A DNA stretch of 64,000 nucleotides, from contig CAWDIV010000015.1 of the NCBI GenBank assembly GCA_963802355.1, positions 558,001-622,000 on the forward strand, given 5' to 3'. The DNA is from SG8-41 sp963802355 (GTDB lineage: Bacteria; Pseudomonadota; Gammaproteobacteria; Burkholderiales; SG8-41). Each line of letters opens with the position of its first letter. Positions within the stretch are counted from its first letter, which is position 1. The translations under genes were made by a program, and so were the position numbers. The notes beneath the pieces are model-generated. The model was not told the DNA's origin. It saw nothing but the letters and a program-made list of their open reading frames with translations, and searched no databases. This document shows, one piece after another, positions 34,027 to 42,237 of the stretch.

Positions 34027-34569
34027 TCAGGGCTTGCCGCCCGCCCGCCTCGCCATTTCCTTCAACACCTGGTCCGTGATGTCGATCCCGGGACGGGCGT
34101 AGGTCGCCTGCTGCAGGATGAGGTCGTATTTCCCGGCTTCGGCGACAGCCTTGATCGCGGCTGTCGCTTCTTCGAACAACTTCGAGCTTCTTTCAATCTT
34201 GCGCCGTTCGATGTCCTCGGTCAGGGCCACCACGAGCTGGTCCGACTTTCTCATCATGTTGGCGATCGAGTTCCGCCTCGACTGCTGCTCGGCAGCCGGC
34301 AGCTTGTCCCGTTCCTTCTCGAACCGCGCCTGCTCGGCGGCGATCTGCTTCTGCAGCTCCAGCGCCTGCTGCTCGCGCGGCTGGAACTCCTTCTTCATCG
34401 CCTCCAGGGCCCGCACGAATTGGGGAGCCTCGCTCTCGAGGCGCGCCGTGTTCACATACCCGATTCTCGTCCCCTGAGCGGCGGCGCACGCGGCGCCCAG
34501 CATCAATGCGCCGGCAAGGACGCTGCCTAACACGGATATCCTGGCGGTCGCCTTTCCCTCATTCCTCAT
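34027..34569 (-). CDS. OmpH/Skp-family periplasmic chaperone-like protein
   Basis: The 180-residue protein has a signal peptide (ARISVLGSVLAGALMLGAACAAAQ) and the OmpH start GTRIGYVNTARLESEAPQFVRALEAMKKEFQPREQQ. A long charged coiled-coil follows (about residues 55-130), and the family ending YDLILQQATYARPGIDITDQVLKEM closes it. Skp proteins hold unfolded outer-membrane proteins in the periplasm. I chose the ATG at 34569 because GAGGA lies seven bases upstream. It is unusual in not being next to bamA/lpxD, so it is probably an accessory paralogue. The exported methyltransferase gene is 28 bases upstream in the same direction. Confidence 0.85.
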   Translation of the reverse strand: MRNEGKATARISVLGSVLAGALMLGAACAAAQGTRIGYVNTARLESEAPQFVRALEAMKKEFQPREQQALELQKQIAAEQARFEKERDKLPAAEQQSRRNSIANMMRKSDQLVVALTEDIERRKIERSSKLFEEATAAIKAVAEAGKYDLILQQATYARPGIDITDQVLKEMARRAGGKP

Positions 34570-34597
34570 AGGATCGTCCTCATCCATTCATAGAGTG

Positions 34598-35353
34598 TTA
34601 CGGTTTCCTGAATTTCAGAACGAATTCGTCGTTCGGGACTTTCGGCTTGAACACCGAGGCTTCGCGGGTATCCTGAGGATTGCGCAGGAAGCTACCCTCC
34701 GCCACCAACTGAAAGCCGGCTGCTTCCAGTTCCCGGCGCACCACACTTTCCTCGATGCGGTGGAGAGTCTTCGTAACCGTTGTACCGTCTCCGGCGCGCG
34801 CCGAATGATCGGCGAGTATCAGCACGCCGCCCGGTTTCAGCGCTTCGAACATGCGCCGGTTCATCTGCGGGCGGTTCACATCCATGTGCACGGTGTCATG
34901 ATAGTTGAAGAAAAAGGTTATCAGGTCGAGCCCGCCCACTCCCGGCGGCAACGGGTCGTCCATTGGCCGTTCCACCCGCACCACGTTCTTCATCGCCGGA
35001 CTCTGCGCGCGCGACTCGTACGTCTTCCGGGCGTTGGCGGACATGTCCGCCGGGTTTTGCGAGTAAACAGTGCCGCCCGGCGCGACCGAGCGCGCGAGCA
35101 GCTCGGTGCTGTAGCCCCCGCCCGCGAACATGTCGAGCACCTTCATGCCCGGGCGCGCGCCCGTGAACGTGAAGAGTTCGACCGGATTACGTCGCTTGTC
35201 GTTCACACGGTCCGCGTCGCTGCGATCCGGTGCGGCGACGATCGCGGCGTAATCGGGCGCCTGCCCCCCCGGCCCGCCGGCACAACCGGCAATCGACGCC
35301 GCAATGCAGAGCGCGGCGAGCGCACGACCATATGGACGGAAAGACTTGCTCAT
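34598..35353 (-). CDS. exported SAM-methyltransferase-like lipoprotein
   Basis: The 251-residue protein has an N-terminal signal with a lipobox (LCIAASIAGCAGG, Cys about residue 24) followed by a class I methyltransferase fold: GARPGMKVLDMFAGGGYSTELLARSVAPGG (motif I), DLITFFFNYHDTVHMDV and LKPGGVLILADHSAR. Exported proteins of this type occur widely in proteobacteria; since SAM is not known in the periplasm, their activity is unclear. It is upstream of the Skp-like gene with a gap of 28 bases, so the two are likely one operon. Start and lipobox are well defined. Confidence 0.85.
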   Translation of the reverse strand: MSKSFRPYGRALAALCIAASIAGCAGGPGGQAPDYAAIVAAPDRSDADRVNDKRRNPVELFTFTGARPGMKVLDMFAGGGYSTELLARSVAPGGTVYSQNPADMSANARKTYESRAQSPAMKNVVRVERPMDDPLPPGVGGLDLITFFFNYHDTVHMDVNRPQMNRRMFEALKPGGVLILADHSARAGDGTTVTKTLHRIEESVVRRELEAAGFQLVAEGSFLRNPQDTREASVFKPKVPNDEFVLKFRKP

Positions 35354-35711
35354 GGATCTCCTGTTGAGGCGAACGTGGATCGGAATTATATATCGCTTTA
35401 TCGTTCGACCTAGTGTGCTGTCCCGTAAATACCGCGCATGAGTACCTGAACGTGTACCACGACTGTCGTTCGGCCGGGTTGTTCGTTGACAACGGTGAAA
35501 TCCAAGGAGTCTGCCGGACTGTCGTCCGCCATACTCCTGAGGGCAAAACCGCCTGCGGAAAGACCGAAAATCGCATCAGAATTTATTCTTATGGCGGCCA
35601 CGACGCGAACCGAGAAAATTTTGTCCCTTCTGCTATATTTCGAATTCGCAGGCGGTTTTGCCACAAGCAGCATGGTGGACCGCGCCTCCGCCATGCTGCT
35701 CAGGAGTCCAC
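35354..35711. other. divergent gap with nested inverted repeats
   Basis: These 358 bases separate the leftward methyltransferase from a rightward hydrolase. GGCAAAACCGCCTGCG at about 35542 is the exact complement of CGCAGGCGGTTTTGCC at about 35648, and AGCAGCATGGTGGA / TCCGCCATGCTGCT (35668-35702) forms a tight hairpin right before the hydrolase ribosome-binding site. Short frames exist on both strands but none is protein-like. The repeats may be operators or an RNA structure controlling the hydrolase. Confidence 0.45.
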
Positions 35712-36875
35712 ATGTTCTATCCCGGCAACTGGATACACAGCTTTCCCGAGCAGTACCAATGGTCGAACGCCACGCTCGTCACCAAAGGGATGGCGCCTTA
35801 TGGCGCGGTTGCGCTCGGCGAGATCGACTGGGTGGTGCAGCGCCTCCATGCCCGCATCAAAGAGCCGGAAGCGTGGTGGGAGGAATGGACCGCAGTGGCC
35901 GAACGCGTAGAGCGCGCAGGTGACGCGGCGGCCGCAGCAGGCCGGCACGCGACCGCGGGAAACTGCTATTTGCGTGCCGGCAACTACTATTACACTGGCG
36001 AGCGCATGGTGCCGCCGGGCGAGCAAAAGCTGGGCATATACCGCAAGGCGCTGCGCTGCTATCAGGAAGGGCTCAAGCGCCGCAACCCCAATCTCGAAGT
36101 CGTGGATGTCCCGTACGACGGCACGGCGCTGCCCGCGTACTTCCTCAAGTCGCCGGTCGCCAAAGGTCCTGCGCCGACGGTCGTGCTATTCGACGGCCTG
36201 GATAACTGCAAGGAGATGAGCGTCCTCTTCGCCGGCATCGAGCTGGCGTTCAGAGGGTTCCACACGCTGGCGATCGACGGTCCCGGGCAGGGAGAAGCGC
36301 TGCGGCTGCGCCGGCTGCCCTCCCGCTTCGACTACGAAGTGCCGGGCACGGCGGCATACGAGTACGTCGCAGCTCGTCCGGACGTCGATCCCAAACGTGT
36401 CGCGATCATGGCGTACAGCGCGGGGGGCTACTACGCGCCGCGCGCCGCCGCCTTCGAGCCGCGCTACAGCGCGTGCATCGCCTGGGGCCCTCACTTCGAC
36501 TATCACGCGGTGTGGGAAAAGCGCTGGGCGGCGATGCAGAAGGATGGAAACAGCGTCGCCTCGTCGCATTTCCAGCTGCCGTGGGTGCTGGGCGTCGCGG
36601 ACATGGAAACGGCGATGGAGAAACTAAAGAAGTTCACGCTCGCCGGCGTGGCCGGGCGGATCAAGTGCCCGATGCTGATACTCTGGGGCACGCAGGACAA
36701 GCTCACGCCGCGCTCGGTCGCCGACCAGCTCTACGCCGCGGTCGGCTCGCGCGACAAGACGCTGAAGGTCTTCGACGAGGACGAAGGCGGCGCGGAACAC
36801 TGCCAGGTGGACAACCGCCAGGTCGGGACGGACTATATCGCGGACTGGCTCGAGGCGCGACTGTTCAAGAAGTAA
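35712..36875 (+). CDS. alpha/beta hydrolase, pseudooxynicotine-hydrolase-like
   Basis: The 387-residue cytoplasmic enzyme has a helical N-terminal domain and an alpha/beta core with Ser236 in AYSAGGYYA, Asp329 in WGTQDKLTP and His363 in GGAEHCQVD. IDGPGQGEALRLR and VLFDGLDNCKEM are typical of the family including 2,6-dihydroxypseudooxynicotine hydrolase, which cleaves a C-C bond. The ATG at 35712 has CAGGAG seven bases upstream. It shares architecture with the 11387 enzyme, but the two are well diverged, so different substrates are likely. Confidence 0.87.
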   Translation: MFYPGNWIHSFPEQYQWSNATLVTKGMAPYGAVALGEIDWVVQRLHARIKEPEAWWEEWTAVAERVERAGDAAAAAGRHATAGNCYLRAGNYYYTGERMVPPGEQKLGIYRKALRCYQEGLKRRNPNLEVVDVPYDGTALPAYFLKSPVAKGPAPTVVLFDGLDNCKEMSVLFAGIELAFRGFHTLAIDGPGQGEALRLRRLPSRFDYEVPGTAAYEYVAARPDVDPKRVAIMAYSAGGYYAPRAAAFEPRYSACIAWGPHFDYHAVWEKRWAAMQKDGNSVASSHFQLPWVLGVADMETAMEKLKKFTLAGVAGRIKCPMLILWGTQDKLTPRSVADQLYAAVGSRDKTLKVFDEDEGGAEHCQVDNRQVGTDYIADWLEARLFKK

Positions 36876-36935
36876 CGGCGTGATGAGTGATGGGTGATGG
36901 GTGTCAACTGCCCTCGCCGCCAAGCGGGGTTTCCC

Positions 36936-37007
36936 AACACCTCGATCGCGCAGCGCTGGAGCGCACAGTTGAGCCAGCAGATCGTCGTCGATAACCGCGC
37001 CGGCGCA
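36936..37007 (+). pseudogene. tiny TctC receptor fragment
   Basis: The frame reads NTSIAQRWSAQLSQQIVVDNRAGA, matching the 'D-x-AR-x-x-AQ-L-x-x-x-LGQ-x-VVDNR-x-GAGG' segment near the N-terminus of TctC proteins. Nothing of the protein is left on either side. It lies between the alpha/beta hydrolase and an exported esterase. Confidence 0.5.
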
Positions 37008-37077
37008 ATGCGGAATAAATTGAGATTGAAGTCCGCCATCGGTTAACATCGGTCCCGCTTCGTCATTCGAGGTCGCC

Positions 37078-38136
37078 ATGAAGAGCCATACCGCCTTCGA
37101 ACGTCTATTGCTCTGCCTCTTGCCCGCGGTTTTCTCCGGTGCTCAAGTGGTGCCGGCTCAGGCTGCATCGCTGGGCGGCCCACTGACCTTGGAGGACGAG
37201 GGCAGCTTTTTCGTCAACGGCCAGAGCACCCTGTCGAGCTTTCCCGGCGCGTCGCTAGCCACCGGACCCGCGGCGCCTGGAAATATCACGGTCAACCAGA
37301 TGTACGTGCATTACCGCATTCCACCGGTGCGGAAGGGAATCCCTGTTGTCATGGTGCACGGCTCCAATCACACGGGAATGACGTACGAAACGACGCCGGA
37401 CGGACGCGAAGGCTGGGCGACCTGGTTCGTGCGCCAGGGCCATCCGGTCTACGTGGTGGATCATTCGGGACGCGGCCGGTCCGGCTTCAATCCGACGCCC
37501 GTGAACGCGGTGCGCGACGGCGGCGCCGATCCCAAGACGCTGCCGACGCTGTTCATGGGCCCGATCGATCGCGCGTGGTCTAACTTCCGGTTCGGTCCCG
37601 TCTACCCAAAACCGTTTCCCAACGTCCAGTTTCCACTTGAAGCTCTGGACCAGTACCTCGCGCAACTCGTCCCGAATTCGGAAACCACGCTGGCCGGCGG
37701 CGGGGCCAACACCGTGAATGCGCTGGCCGCTCTGCTCGACAAGATCGGACCGGCCGTCGTCATGGTTCATTCGCAGTCGGGCGTCTACGGCCTCGATGTG
37801 GTTCGCAAGCGCCCGCACCTGGTGAGAGCACTGATCAGCGTCGAAGGTGGCTGCGAGACGGTAACGCCGGCCGACATCACCTCAGCGTTCGTCAAGGTGC
37901 CGTTCGTCTCGGTGTGGGGCGATAACAGCGTCGGCGCCGTCGGAGCAAACGGCGACAAGCGGCGCAACGGCTGCGCGCAAGCGGTAAACATGATCAAGGG
38001 CGGTGGCGGCCGCGCAAGTTTCCTGCTGCTGCCCGAAGCCGGCATTCCGGGCAACAGCCACATGCTGATGATGGACAAGAACAATCTGCAGATCGCCGAG
38101 CTCCTCAGGAAGTGGATAGGCGACAATGTGCAGTGA
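37078..38136 (+). CDS. exported esterase, esterase-713-like
   Basis: The 352-residue protein has a signal peptide (LLLCLLPAVFSGAQVVPAQA) and an alpha/beta-hydrolase core. Ser234 in VHSQSGVYG, Glu256 in ISVEGGCE and His328 in GNSHMLMMDKNN form a Ser-Glu-His triad, the arrangement I recall from the Alcaligenes esterase-713 family where Glu replaces Asp. The oxyanion loop is MVHGSNHTGMTYETTPDGREGWATWF. A paralogue lies at 58432-59589 with the same triad spacing (22 residues Ser to Glu). It is a periplasmic or secreted esterase of unknown substrate. Confidence 0.87.
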   Translation: MKSHTAFERLLLCLLPAVFSGAQVVPAQAASLGGPLTLEDEGSFFVNGQSTLSSFPGASLATGPAAPGNITVNQMYVHYRIPPVRKGIPVVMVHGSNHTGMTYETTPDGREGWATWFVRQGHPVYVVDHSGRGRSGFNPTPVNAVRDGGADPKTLPTLFMGPIDRAWSNFRFGPVYPKPFPNVQFPLEALDQYLAQLVPNSETTLAGGGANTVNALAALLDKIGPAVVMVHSQSGVYGLDVVRKRPHLVRALISVEGGCETVTPADITSAFVKVPFVSVWGDNSVGAVGANGDKRRNGCAQAVNMIKGGGGRASFLLLPEAGIPGNSHMLMMDKNNLQIAELLRKWIGDNVQ

Positions 38137-38246
38137 TGAGGGATGAGGGATGCGAGGGACGAGGGATGAAGGACCAAGGCAGCGATTAGCGATTAGCGGT
38201 CAGCGATTGGCTACGAGCTAATAGCTAAAAGCTGACAGCTGAAAGC
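38136..38246. repeat. GATGAGG and GCGATTAGC word repeats
   Basis: Straight after the esterase stop come GATGAGGGATGAGGGATGCG and similar units (to about 38175). AGCGATTAGCGATTAGCGGTCAGCGATTGGC follows, and then AGCTAATAGCTAAAAGCTGACAGCTGAAAGCT, partly complementary to the second word. Two word families thus lie in one 110-base gap. Confidence 0.75.
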
Positions 38247-38274
38247 TCTGTTTACGACCCAACCGGAGAAAAGC

Positions 38275-39524
38275 ATGGCAGATGCAAGTTTGAGCAAGGG
38301 CCGGCAGGCCGACCAGACACTCAGTTTCAACATGAAGCTGATCTCGCATCACGACATGGGCGGCTTCGGCGGCATGGGCGAGGGCATGGGCATGCAGAAG
38401 ACGAAGGATGGCCGGCGGGTGATCTGGCTCGGGCACGAGGCGGCGCCCAAGAATTTCACGGCGATCGACGTCACCGACCCGGCGCAACCCAAAATGATCA
38501 TCCAGACCGAGCTGCCGCACGCGAAGATGCGCTCCAACTCGCTCGAAGTCTACGGCGACAAGATGTACGTCGCCCACCAGATCCGCGGCGAGCGCGGCAT
38601 GACGCCCGCCGGTTTCGACATCTGGGACATCAGCACGCCCGAGCAGCCGAAGAAGATCTCGCATTTCGATGCGTCGGGGCCGCATTCGCTGGGCGTGCAC
38701 TGCGTGTGGACGGGGGACGGCGAATACATACACATGTCGTCGGGCGCCCCGGATTTCCAGCCGCGCAACAAAAAGGACCACCAGTTCTACCGCATCATCG
38801 ATGTGCGCAACCCCTCGAAGCCGGTGGAGGTGGGCCGCTGGTGGTATCCAGGGCAGAAGGAGGGCGATGCCGCCCCGCCGCTGCCGCGGCACCCCAAGTT
38901 CGACAGCGGCTATCGCCCGCACAACATCCAGGTATATCCGCAACGCCCGGACCGCGCCTACACGTCCTACATAGACGGAGGCCTCGTCATACTCGACATC
39001 AGCGACAAGTCCAAGCCCAAGGAGATCTCGCGCTACAACTACTCGCCGCCCTTCAACGGCTTCACGCACACGGTGATGCCGATGTTCGAGAAGCAGCTCC
39101 TGATCGTCAGCGACGAATGCACCAAGGACGACGGCGAGGACTGGCCCAAGCCGACATGGGTGTTCGACATGCGCGAAGAGAAAAACCCGGTGCCGATAGC
39201 CACGCTCCCGCTGCCGCCAGTGGAGTCGTTCGGCAAGCGCGGCGGGCGCTACGGATCGCACAACCTGTACGAGAACTACCCGGCGCGGTCTCCATGCGCT
39301 CGGAGAGCATCGTCCTCGCCACGTTCTTCAACGGCGGCGTCCGCGCCTACGATCTCACCAACCCGTTCCAGCCGCGCGAGGTCGCCTATTTCGTGCCCGG
39401 CGCGCCTCCCCTGTCACCCAAGGGGGCCGTCCAGATCAACGACGTGTACTGGGACGACCGCGGCCTGGTATACGCCGGGGATCGCTTTACCGGCGGGCTA
39501 TACGTGCTGGAGATGAATATTTAG
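38275..39524 (+). pseudogene. LVIVD-repeat protein with one -1 frameshift
   Basis: The protein is built of beta-propeller-like LVIVD repeats: NFTAIDVTDPAQPKMI, GFDIWDISTPEQPKKI, FYRIIDVRNPSKPVEV and GLVILDISDKSKPKEI. The frame fails at about 39282, where TACCCGGCGC lacks a G; with it, HNLYENYPGAVSMRSESIVLATFFNGGVRAYDLTNPFQPREV continues to a stop at 39522-39524, a 416-residue protein. No export signal is evident. The sole indel outside the 14-22 kb zone makes either a recent mutation or an assembly error possible. Function of the family is unknown. Confidence 0.85.
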
Positions 39525-39525
39525 C

Positions 39526-39598
39526 TGCGGCGTCTCAGATGAGGCGTCTCAAATGAAGCGTCCCGGGTAGAACGTCTCAGATGAATCGTCTCAGGCAA
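39526..39598. repeat. CGTCTCAGATGA word repeats
   Basis: GCGTCTCAGATGAG, GCGTCTCAAATGAA, GCGTCCCGGGTAGAA, CGTCTCAGATGAAT and CGTCTCAGG follow one another with a period of 14-15 bases. The tract fills the space after the LVIVD gene and precedes the TIR/HAD unit by about 200 bases. Confidence 0.8.
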
Positions 39599-39793
39599 CA
39601 TGCTCAAGGTCGGTTTCGTGGCACGTACCTTTTTGCGCACGCGTTGCGGGTGTCATGGTACGTATGGTCGCCCGCCATGTTCTTTCCGTCCTCCACTCTC
39701 GGCGCGAGATCCAGTGGTCGATCCCGCAGGTTGGAGGTATTCTAGTCCGATTCGTCGGTGCCGCACAGCGGCGCTTAGCGATTTGGAACGATC

Positions 39794-40759
39794 ATGCCCG
39801 GTCGAATTGAACCGAAAGCGCTTTTTCGTCCTAAGGTATTCATCGGCAGCTCGTCGACGAAAGAGGCGAAGGACGTCGCGAACTACATACGCGATGACTT
39901 TCGCGAAAACGGCATCGATGCGCTCGTCTGGAACCACGACATCTTCCAGATCGGCCAGCACACTCTCACCGAACTGACACGGATCCTGCAGCATTACGAC
40001 TTCGGGGTAATGGTGTTCTGGCCAGACGACGAGCTGACGCTGCGTGGGACCAGCTACAAAGCGACAAGGGACAACGTCGTCTTCGAGTTGGGCATGTTCA
40101 TCGGTGCCCTCGGGCCGGATCGGGCGTTCATTCTCCGCAACCAGATGACAACTCGCTGGCTGTCTGATTTGGCCGGACTCGGTGTGGCAGAGTTCGTTCC
40201 TGATGAAAATCTGAAGGGTGCCGCGAGCAGCGCCATTGCCGAGATTCGGGAAGCGATCTTGAAGCGAACGCCCGCGTGCATAACCGCCTACGACTTTTCG
40301 AGCATCGAGAAGGCGCACGATTACATAAGCCTGATCCTGCAAGAAGGGAGCATACGAACCGTCCGGCAAGCCTCGCTTTCACGATTTCCGTATCAGGGCG
40401 CGAAGCCAATCGACCGGTTCAAGCAAGACATCACCGTTTTCCTGACCGGGGACGGCAACTCCTATCGCTACGTCTACAACCCGGACGTACAGTCGCGGAC
40501 GGATCGCGTGAAGCATCTTCTCGGATGCTCGCGAATGTCGGCGCTCAGCGTGCGCGAGCTGTCAGGCAATTTCCCGGACGATACCTGCAATTTCATCCTT
40601 TTCGACGCTCGCGAGGCGATAGTGGTCCTACCGGCCGGCGAGCTCCCCAGCAACATGCGGCTGTACCGGCATCCCGATATCATCCGATCGTTCGAGGTGC
40701 AATTCCGCGTGCTTTTCGCGTGCGGTAAGCAACCGTCATACTGGCCCGTGGCTGTCTGA
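39794..40759 (+). CDS. CAP12/Pycsar-type TIR protein with extra C-terminal domain
   Basis: Residues 12-157 of this 321-residue protein match the TIR-like domain found in CBASS/Pycsar effectors (PF10137): KVFIGSSSTKEAKDVANYI, VWNHDIFQIGQHTLTELTRIL, YDFGVMVFWPDDEL and RDNVVFELGMFIGALGPDRAFIL, with Glu98 as probable NADase catalytic residue. Residues 165-321 form a second domain ending IIRSFEVQFRVLFACGKQ that resembles the inactive phospholipase-D-like sensor domains seen at effector C-termini. The next gene starts four bases after the stop. An NAD-consuming abortive-infection or stress role is likely by homology; the trigger is unknown. Confidence 0.82.
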   Translation: MPGRIEPKALFRPKVFIGSSSTKEAKDVANYIRDDFRENGIDALVWNHDIFQIGQHTLTELTRILQHYDFGVMVFWPDDELTLRGTSYKATRDNVVFELGMFIGALGPDRAFILRNQMTTRWLSDLAGLGVAEFVPDENLKGAASSAIAEIREAILKRTPACITAYDFSSIEKAHDYISLILQEGSIRTVRQASLSRFPYQGAKPIDRFKQDITVFLTGDGNSYRYVYNPDVQSRTDRVKHLLGCSRMSALSVRELSGNFPDDTCNFILFDAREAIVVLPAGELPSNMRLYRHPDIIRSFEVQFRVLFACGKQPSYWPVAV

Positions 40760-40763
40760 TCAC

Positions 40764-42170
40764 TTGGCTATCCGTTGCGTGATCTTGGACTTCGACGGCA
40801 CCTTGACGGACGTCGAGAAGGAGGCCGAACTCTTCATTCCGACGTTCCGCCGAGAGTTGGAACTGCGGCTCGAGATGGATATCTCGCGCCAGTGGGAGAA
40901 GGCCGAGCAGGCAATCGCTGCTGCGCCAGAGCGATACGGCTGGGAGTACGGCGGCGTGATCATCGCCTCCGCAACCGCCGACCCTTACATCCGTGCGACA
41001 ACTATTGCCGGCCTCGTCGTGTCAGACACCGGCGGGTTCACCAACGCACGGGATCGGTCTGAGCTGATCGCCGGCATCTACCGAAAGAGCTATGCCGCGA
41101 CGACGACTGTTTTTCGGCCTGAGGCAGCGCACGTTCTGCACTATCTCCATCAGGCACATACGGCCGTATCGCTCGTGACCAACGCGCATCCCGAGGTCGT
41201 CCGTGCCAAGCTCGATCCGCTGCTGCACGACGGTCTCGAACGGATCCCCGTGTACGGTGACGCACGGAAGTATGCGCTTGTGATGCCCTCGAGCGAGTCG
41301 CCGCTTTTTTCGGCGCTGCCGGAAACCACGCCAGCGTTCGGACCGGGGTATCGGCGCGTCTGGCTCAGAAGGGGTGCCTATTTCGACGTGTTGCGCCGCA
41401 TCTGGCGCGAAACAGAAACCACGCCAGCCGATACACTCGTCTGTGGAGACATATTCGAGCTCGACCTCGCTATGCCGGCGGCACTCGGTTGCAGCGTGCA
41501 CTTGATCGCGCACGCTGGCACGTTGCCTTATGAAATCGCGGCGATTGAAGCTCTGGAAGGCCGAGGCAAGGTAAGCGCTACGCTATGGGGCATCGCCGCG
41601 CACGTGCTCGGGATTCCGCAGACGCTCCGAACCGGCGACGGTTGCGTGATTCGCGTGCCGCCGAACGCACGCGAGCATCTCGTCGCCCACCCGGAGACGA
41701 TCGGGCATCTCGCCGCTGCGGCGCAACGCGTCAGCGCACAAGGCGTGACCGACTATCTGGACGTTGAGGTTGATCTCGGGTGCGAAATCGGTTCGCCGGG
41801 CTTTCTACCAACACCGAGGATACGCGCGAACGAAAGAGCACAGTTCGCGTTGCGTCCAAACCGCCCTGCACCATCGAGAGTCGTCAAGACAGCGGCACCT
41901 CAGACGTCGGTGCTAAGCATTCGCGCGCAGCGCGGTGAGACCGGCGATCTCGAGCTCCTAACGGCGCATGCCGGTCACCTTGCGCCGCCCGAGCCCTGGG
42001 ACGCTAAAGCCCTGTCCAAGCTCGAACTGTCGCTCGATGCCGTTCTCGGCTTCTGGTGTTCGCACGCGCTCGTGTGGCAGCCCGAGTGGCCGGAACCGTT
42101 CGAGTCGACCTGGATCGATGTGTTGAATACGGTGAAGGAGTCTATCCCCGCGTCGCTATCGTCCAATTAG
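40764..42170 (+). CDS. HAD-superfamily phosphatase with unknown C-terminal domain
   Basis: The 468-residue protein begins VILDFDGTLTDVEKEAELF (nucleophile Asp9 and Asp11), then VSLVTNAHPEV (motif II, Thr139) and TLVCGDIFELDLAMPAALG (motif IV, Asp229 and Asp234), so the HAD phosphatase domain of about 260 residues is complete. The remaining 200 residues (from about VPPNAREHLVAHPETI) contain EVDLGCEIGSPGFLPTPRIR and are unlike anything I can name. The start is a TTG four bases after the TIR stop; in-frame ATG alternatives are lacking. Tight coupling suggests the two proteins work together, for instance with the HAD enzyme making, removing or sensing a phosphorylated nucleotide. Confidence 0.75.
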   Translation: MAIRCVILDFDGTLTDVEKEAELFIPTFRRELELRLEMDISRQWEKAEQAIAAAPERYGWEYGGVIIASATADPYIRATTIAGLVVSDTGGFTNARDRSELIAGIYRKSYAATTTVFRPEAAHVLHYLHQAHTAVSLVTNAHPEVVRAKLDPLLHDGLERIPVYGDARKYALVMPSSESPLFSALPETTPAFGPGYRRVWLRRGAYFDVLRRIWRETETTPADTLVCGDIFELDLAMPAALGCSVHLIAHAGTLPYEIAAIEALEGRGKVSATLWGIAAHVLGIPQTLRTGDGCVIRVPPNAREHLVAHPETIGHLAAAAQRVSAQGVTDYLDVEVDLGCEIGSPGFLPTPRIRANERAQFALRPNRPAPSRVVKTAAPQTSVLSIRAQRGETGDLELLTAHAGHLAPPEPWDAKALSKLELSLDAVLGFWCSHALVWQPEWPEPFESTWIDVLNTVKESIPASLSSN

Positions 42171-42237
42171 CTAGTCTGAAGATCCGAAAGGGGATCCTGA
42201 ACCTTTTCTTCCATGAGCGTGTCGGTGTGGTGCATGC

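Noticed and set aside
35410..35694. 94-codon leftward frame in the divergent gap
   Set aside because: Low protein-like character, overlaps strong inverted repeats and competing frames, and has no ribosome-binding site.
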